Below, in pieces: positions 29,955-34,148 of a stretch of DNA of 34,148 bases (positions are counted from its first letter, which is position 1; each line of letters begins with the position of its first letter). The notes under the pieces are model-generated. The model saw only the letters and a program-made list of their open reading frames with translations. It was not told the DNA's origin and ran no database searches. The stretch is from the IMG/VR virus record IMGVR_UViG_3300035670_000775, positions 1-34,148 of that record; one strand, given 5' to 3'. This DNA comes from a virus. Made by a program: the position numbers and the translations under genes.

Positions 29955-30431
29955 TTAGAACCCGACAACGCCCGTGGCGATGTGCGGGTAGCCCGCGATG
30001 CAGGTGACGGCAGACGCAGAGGCCGCCGAGGTAGTGGCAACAAGGCCCGCCACCAAACCGCCCGTCACGGTCGCGTCGTCAAGGACGCCACCCGTGGCAG
30101 TCGTGAACAACGGCACCGACGGCTCGCAAGCCGTAGCAACGTTGACACGCGGCTTACCGCCCAACTGCACCCAGCCGTAATAAGCCGAGGCAATGGACAC
30201 TTGAGCAAAGCCAATAGCCTTGCTTCCAGCCGAGTTGGTCGTGGTCAGCGGCACAACCGTGTTGTTTACGCTAACCGAAACGGCAGCGTAAGTCGCAACG
30301 GTTGAGGCCGCCTGCACATACAGGGCTTGACCGCCATCGCTTAAGTTGACAACGGTGCCAACGGCAAACGAGGGCGAGGCGTCGGTGTATTCAAGCGAAA
30401 CACCGATCATATTGCTTACAGAAATAGACAT
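29955..30431 (-). CDS. Capsid decoration-type protein (158 aa)
   Basis: Beta-rich, Ala/Val/Thr-rich: AVGTVVNLSDGGQALYVQAA, YAAVSVSVNNTVVPLTTT, YYGWVQLGGKPRVNVATACE, LDDATVTGGLVAGLVATTSA. This resembles DUF2190-like cement proteins encoded next to the major capsid gene. It would sit on the capsid lattice. GAGGG lies eight bases before the ATG. It is directly downstream of the capsid gene. Confidence 0.65.
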   Translation of the reverse strand: MSISVSNMIGVSLEYTDASPSFAVGTVVNLSDGGQALYVQAASTVATYAAVSVSVNNTVVPLTTTNSAGSKAIGFAQVSIASAYYGWVQLGGKPRVNVATACEPSVPLFTTATGGVLDDATVTGGLVAGLVATTSAASASAVTCIAGYPHIATGVVGF

Positions 30432-30443
30432 TTGTTTGCCCTC

Positions 30444-31463
30444 TTAATCAATCAACACGCCTTGGAATTGAGCGCCCGAGCAGGTCAAGTTACCCGCCCA
30501 GCCGATCAACTTCACAATGGCGTCTTGGTTAACAGCCTGCCGCTCGCCGCCAATCGGCACAAAGTTGCGATCTTTGTGAGGACGGAAGTGCAGGTACTTG
30601 GTGTTGAGGAACCACATGTGGTTCGCGTTGCCAGCGCCGCTGTTATACGACGAGGAACCGATACCACCGTCCAGCACAACGTCAGACGCCATGCCAGCGC
30701 CGTAGTACTTGAGCGAGGCAAAGCCCGCGCCAGCCATGCCCGAACCGGACTCGGTGATGCGCTGGATGGCTTGCAACGATTGCAAGTAGTAACGGTAGTA
30801 GTTGTTGTCAGCAACGATCAGGTCAGGCTTGTCGGTGCCACGAACGAGTTGGACAGCCAAAGCGTCCATGTAACCCTGAATCGTGGTGGACGACACAACG
30901 CCCGAGCCGCTGACCGAGGCATCAAACACCTTGGACTGCCAGAAAGACCACACGGCGCGGTTGATGCCGCCGTAGGTGCCGGTAGTCGGGTCATCCGGCA
31001 CAGCCGCGGCAAGACCCGTGAGGTTCTTACCCGCGTTGCCGGTGCCGTCGCCGTACAGGTCGCCCGAGATGCGGTTAGCAAGTTGGGCTTCCGCGACTTC
31101 CATGCGACCGTCAAGCAAGTCAATGATGGCTTCCTTGCCCGAGTTTTGGATCATTTCCAAACCCGAGATGGTCACAGCAGAGGCGTACTGCGTGATGCTG
31201 AACTGCGCCGACGAAATCGGGCTGTTCTGGCCAACGTTCAACACTTCGTAACCGCTGTACGAGTTGGTGTTGTTGGTGGTCGGATCGTTGTACATGATTT
31301 CTTGCAAAATCACGTTACCGCCCGAAAACGTTTTGACGTTCCCGCGCTCCTTAAGACGACGCAACAAAGCGTTGTTGTTCGTCACGTTGTCAGCGAGTTC
31401 ACCGCTACGGCTCTGAATAGTCGTGGCAATGATGTCGCTGATGCTTGAGTTGGCAAATGCCAT
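30444..31463 (-). CDS. Major capsid protein
   Basis: 339 residues. HK97-fold features: an N-terminal helix (SISDIIATTIQSRSGELADN), NNALLRRLKERGNVKTFSGG, an E-loop-like ILQEIMYND, a spine helix with GKEAIIDLLDGRMEVAEAQL, and a P-domain end GWAGNLTCSGAQFQGVLID. This type is shared by podoviruses with P22-like portals. AAGGAG lies seven bases before the ATG, the strongest ribosome binding site of the late block. Scaffold is upstream and decoration protein downstream. Confidence 0.88.
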   Translation of the reverse strand: MAFANSSISDIIATTIQSRSGELADNVTNNNALLRRLKERGNVKTFSGGNVILQEIMYNDPTTNNTNSYSGYEVLNVGQNSPISSAQFSITQYASAVTISGLEMIQNSGKEAIIDLLDGRMEVAEAQLANRISGDLYGDGTGNAGKNLTGLAAAVPDDPTTGTYGGINRAVWSFWQSKVFDASVSGSGVVSSTTIQGYMDALAVQLVRGTDKPDLIVADNNYYRYYLQSLQAIQRITESGSGMAGAGFASLKYYGAGMASDVVLDGGIGSSSYNSGAGNANHMWFLNTKYLHFRPHKDRNFVPIGGERQAVNQDAIVKLIGWAGNLTCSGAQFQGVLID

Positions 31464-31486
31464 TTGATTACTCCTTCATCAGTTAG

Positions 31487-32482
31487 TTATAAGCGCGACT
31501 CTGTTTCGGAAAATGCTTCCTCTAGAATCGCACGACGGTTTGCCGCTTTTGGAGCCGTGTTAACGCCGGGTGTGGCGCTTCTGACACTCACCGCTGCTGC
31601 TCGGGCGGCTTTCGCTGCCCTGTTCTGCTCCTTGGCTTGTCTAGCAGCCACTTCAGCCTGTTGGGCTTTGTTGATCTGCTCAAACAAGTCAGGGTTGAGT
31701 CTGATGGCTTTCTCGTATGCTTCTTCCAACGTCTCGGCCATGCCACTCTGTAGGAGTTGGATCATGGTCGGACGGGCTTCCTCAAAATGATCAGCCTTCA
31801 TACTAAATTGGTTGATTTCACCCAGCAGTTGTTGATTCTGCTGCATCTCTTGCTGTTGCTTCCAGCCCATCACCTCACCGCGCACGTTGTTCAACTCGTT
31901 TTGGAGTTGCCATACCAGCGGGTCAACTTGGGCTTGCGGCTGTTGCGGCATCTGGCCGTTCGTCGGCAGTTGGATGCCATACGACTGTGCCAGTTGCATG
32001 AAAAGTTGCATCTTTTGCTGCGGCGGGGCAGTACGCAGCGTGTAGTCGGCTTGCATTAAGGCTGACACCGCCTTTTCGGGCGTCAATCCCATGCCTTGAA
32101 TGGTCGGCAGGTACGGTGCGATGGCTTCCTGCATGGTGTCGGCAAACTGCGCTTTGGAAAGCAGCGGTTCCACACCGGCACGCATCTGTTCCTCGCGTTG
32201 CCATGCATACTCTTGCATCTTCGGGTCGGCTTTTTGCCAAACCTCGTGATAATCCTTCTTCCACGACGCGGGAGGACGACGCCATACCGGCGGCTCTGCC
32301 TCGGGTTGCGCTTCTTCCTGCTCGGGCTGCGCTGCCTTTGGCGCAAACCGACCCTGTGCGTCACGCCCGTCAATCGGCTCGCCCTTTTCGGCTGCCTCTA
32401 AACCTGCTTCCAGCATTGCACGACGGTCATTTTCGGGCTGTTCGTCCCGTGCTGACTCAAATGCCTGATTGTTCTCGTCCAT
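31487..32482 (-). CDS. Scaffolding protein
   Basis: 331 residues, helical and acidic, Gln/Glu/Ala-rich. It has PPVWRRPPASWKKDYHEVWQ, then QEYAWQREEQMRAGVEPLL, a middle LVWQLQNELNNVRGEVMGWK, EEAYEKAIRLNPDLFEQI, and a basic C-terminus (RRAILEEAFSETESRL) that would contact the capsid. Its place right before the capsid gene and its coiled-coil make-up are standard for phage scaffolds. AGGAGAGG precedes the ATG. Confidence 0.85.
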   Translation of the reverse strand: MDENNQAFESARDEQPENDRRAMLEAGLEAAEKGEPIDGRDAQGRFAPKAAQPEQEEAQPEAEPPVWRRPPASWKKDYHEVWQKADPKMQEYAWQREEQMRAGVEPLLSKAQFADTMQEAIAPYLPTIQGMGLTPEKAVSALMQADYTLRTAPPQQKMQLFMQLAQSYGIQLPTNGQMPQQPQAQVDPLVWQLQNELNNVRGEVMGWKQQQEMQQNQQLLGEINQFSMKADHFEEARPTMIQLLQSGMAETLEEAYEKAIRLNPDLFEQINKAQQAEVAARQAKEQNRAAKAARAAAVSVRSATPGVNTAPKAANRRAILEEAFSETESRL

Positions 32483-32484
32483 AA

Positions 32485-32832
32485 CTAGCCTCTCCTGTGG
32501 GGATTGGTGAAATTAGCGTGCTGGCGTAGGTCGCGCAGTATGCGATCCGCTTGCTCGTTGGTCAGTCGGGTGTTGACCATGTGTTTTAAGCGCTCAAGCC
32601 GCGTGTCTACGGGCTTTTCGTGCCTAACGTGCTTGCTCGGATCTTCGTTGCCGACCTCAATGCAGTTGTTTGCCTTGAGATGGCGTCGGTGTTCCGAGCG
32701 GGAAGTGACCATTTTGCCGTCAATCATGCTTTTGTAAGGCACGATGTCAGGCATGACGTAGTGATAACGCCCTTTAGCGTCCTTCTTACGCTCTACAAAC
32801 TCGCCGTCAATGTAAATGTAAGTGCGTTTCAT
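32485..32832 (-). CDS. 115-aa conserved protein between portal and scaffold
   Basis: The start overlaps the portal stop as ATGA. The N-terminus YIYIDGEFVERKKDAKGRYH, YVMPDIVPYKSMIDGKMVTS followed by RSEHRRHLKANNCIEVGNE is a common text in podovirus packaging and capsid operons, and the C-terminus is a short helix (RLERLKHMVNTRLTNEQADR). No catalytic site. Possibly a structural adaptor or regulator of capsid assembly; function unknown. Confidence 0.7.
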   Translation of the reverse strand: MKRTYIYIDGEFVERKKDAKGRYHYVMPDIVPYKSMIDGKMVTSRSEHRRHLKANNCIEVGNEDPSKHVRHEKPVDTRLERLKHMVNTRLTNEQADRILRDLRQHANFTNPHRRG

Positions 32833-34148
32833 TGCTCAAATGAGGGTGTCGGCATGGTTTTGCCCATCTGGGCGATGACCAGTTTGGTTTGGGCGTCAAG
32901 GTCAGCGCGGTAACGGTCAGCAGCCTGCTTCTGTTGCAGTTCTGCCGCCTTCAAGCGTGCCTCAAAGTCCATTTTCTGCTGTTCCATCGCCATTTTGGCT
33001 TGGTTACGCATCTGCTCCATCTGCATTTCGTGCTGCATTTTGGCTTGCGTAAGCGCAGATTCCATTTGCATCTTGCTCTGTTCCAACTGACCCTTTTGCT
33101 GCATCTCGGCTTGCTTGCCTTGCTGCTCGGGGTTCTGTTGTTGCATCGCCGCCTGCTGCAACTGCTGCAACGTAGCGTCAATCTGCCCTTCAATGGGACG
33201 CGCAGACTTAAACGCCTGCATACCAAAGCGCAGCAGTTCCATCATCATCGGCACCATTTGCGGGCTTGCCTGACCAACCGGCAGCGCTTGAGCAAGGAAT
33301 CCACCAAACGCTTGCAAGAACTGCATACGGTCTTGCTTGTTCTGGTTCTCGTCCAACATCACAAGGCTGTCGGCGGCAATGTCCACGCGGAAGTTGCGTA
33401 GCGGCTTGTCCTTGAGCAACTCCAACGCTTGCGGGATCAACTGTTGATCCGCTGGCGTCATCTGGTTGGCGGCAGCGTAGGCAAGAATGGTTTGCGGCTG
33501 GTAATGCCTGCACATTACCTGCGCCTTCAAACGGATCAGTTCTGATGCAAAGAGGGCAACGTCCTCCTGCATAGAACGCAGTCTTAATCCTGCGTACTGC
33601 CCTTTGATTTGCTGCGCGGTCGCGGTTTCGCTGGCGAACGACGTACCCCGGATGATGTCCGAAATACCCGTGATTTCGTAGATTTGGGACTTGATGTCCT
33701 CTCGCGCTCGGTAGCATTGGATGAGGGCGCTTGCGAGGGTGTCCAGAGGTAGCAAATCAATGCTGCCCTTAAGGCCGCCCTTTTCGCTGAAAGCCATCCA
33801 CTTATCAACTGGAATAAGCGCATTGTTGTCGCCCTCCGTCAGTAGGCGTTGCAGCGCCGGTTGGCTGCTGTCGTACACACCGCGTACACGCAGCGCCTTC
33901 ACCAACCCGTCAATGCGGTCGGACAAGATGTCCAACTCCATCGCCTGATCTTGGTACAGCAGGAAATCCGGCACCGGAACCAGCGTGTCGCTTGTCGTCG
34001 TCGCGTACAGCGGTTTCGGGCAAGGGAAAAACCCCTCAAGGCCGAGCGGGTCATCCCGCACATCAATCATCTGCGGCATACCCTTGCAGAACCAGTACAC
34101 CTTTTGGGTTTCCTTGTCCCACAGTTCACAAATCTTCGCACGGTTGTA
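32829..34148 (-). CDS. Portal protein (P22-like), 5' end cut by window edge
   Basis: 439 residues are visible, with the frame open to the edge (a GTG at 34100 is internal). P22-type portal landmarks: GLEGFFPCPKPLYATTTSDT, VPVPDFLLYQDQAMELDILS, YEITGISDIIRGTSFASETA, AQQIKGQYAGLRLRSMQEDV. The C-terminus (residues after about 320 of the visible part) is a long Gln/Met/Lys-rich helix, the barrel region of such portals. It forms the dodecameric DNA gate. About 200-270 N-terminal residues are probably missing, as related portals are near 650-720. Confidence 0.92.
   Translation of the reverse strand, partial: YNRAKICELWDKETQKVYWFCKGMPQMIDVRDDPLGLEGFFPCPKPLYATTTSDTLVPVPDFLLYQDQAMELDILSDRIDGLVKALRVRGVYDSSQPALQRLLTEGDNNALIPVDKWMAFSEKGGLKGSIDLLPLDTLASALIQCYRAREDIKSQIYEITGISDIIRGTSFASETATAQQIKGQYAGLRLRSMQEDVALFASELIRLKAQVMCRHYQPQTILAYAAANQMTPADQQLIPQALELLKDKPLRNFRVDIAADSLVMLDENQNKQDRMQFLQAFGGFLAQALPVGQASPQMVPMMMELLRFGMQAFKSARPIEGQIDATLQQLQQAAMQQQNPEQQGKQAEMQQKGQLEQSKMQMESALTQAKMQHEMQMEQMRNQAKMAMEQQKMDFEARLKAAELQQKQAADRYRADLDAQTKLVIAQMGKTMPTPSFEQ

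Noticed and set aside
30432-31448. Rightward 338-codon frame antisense to the major capsid gene.
   Set aside because: It is a shadow of a highly biased coding gene; no ribosome binding site and no recognisable protein features.

Overview
The window is most of the genome of a tailed bacteriophage with podovirus (short-tailed, P22-like) architecture. It has a P22-type portal, scaffold, major capsid protein, head-tail adaptor, tail hub, several large ejection-type virion proteins and a tail fibre with an intramolecular chaperone. No tape-measure, tail-tube, tail-sheath or baseplate gene is visible. The host is probably a Gram-negative proteobacterium: Shine-Dalgarno sites are AGGAG-like, the code is standard, and the lysis, ERF, NinB and DUF1364 genes are of proteobacterial-phage type. 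The exact host cannot be read from the sequence.

Layout. Coordinates 1-5793 are a leftward block: gene 5470-5793, a VRR-NUC-like nuclease, a methyltransferase-like protein, a ferritin-like DUF5856 protein, two small proteins, a putative ADP-ribosyltransferase, and the small and large terminase subunits, the last running off the left edge. One lone rightward glycosyltransferase (4456-5124) is embedded in this block. Coordinates 5794-6493 are the control region: about 380 bases of structured non-coding DNA with a candidate small RNA, a 55-residue Cro/YdaS-like repressor gene, and back-to-back promoters carrying related palindromes. Coordinates 6494-11267 are the rightward early operon: small unknown proteins, an ERF annealing recombinase, an SSB-like protein, a PD-(D/E)XK-type nuclease, a second glycosyltransferase, NinB, a DUF1364 nuclease-like protein, more small proteins, and a tRNA-Gln(UUG). 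Coordinates 11185-34148 are a leftward late block. In transcription order it reads portal (cut by the right edge), scaffold, capsid, decoration proteins, DUF115 protein, adaptor, hub, GNAT acetyltransferase, a 1253-residue Gln-rich virion protein, ejection-type proteins, tail fibre, holin, endolysin and a metallophosphoesterase.

TerL leaves at the left edge and the portal enters at the right edge on the same strand. These two genes are normally adjacent, so the window is best read as a circular or circularly permuted genome opened between them, with roughly 1 kb missing. All late genes would then form one leftward unit starting near the control region, converging with the early operon at the tRNA. 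The switch region suggests lysogeny or at least repressor control, but no integrase and no recognisable replication initiator, helicase or polymerase is present.

Most noteworthy are: the divergent switch with an unlisted small repressor gene and a predicted leaderless transcript; the candidate small RNA opposite the late leader; two virion proteins whose repeats change length only in fixed quanta (18 residues in the Gln-rich protein, 5 residues in the fibre shaft); a set of glycan-type enzymes; and a phage tRNA-Gln alongside an extremely Gln-rich structural protein.
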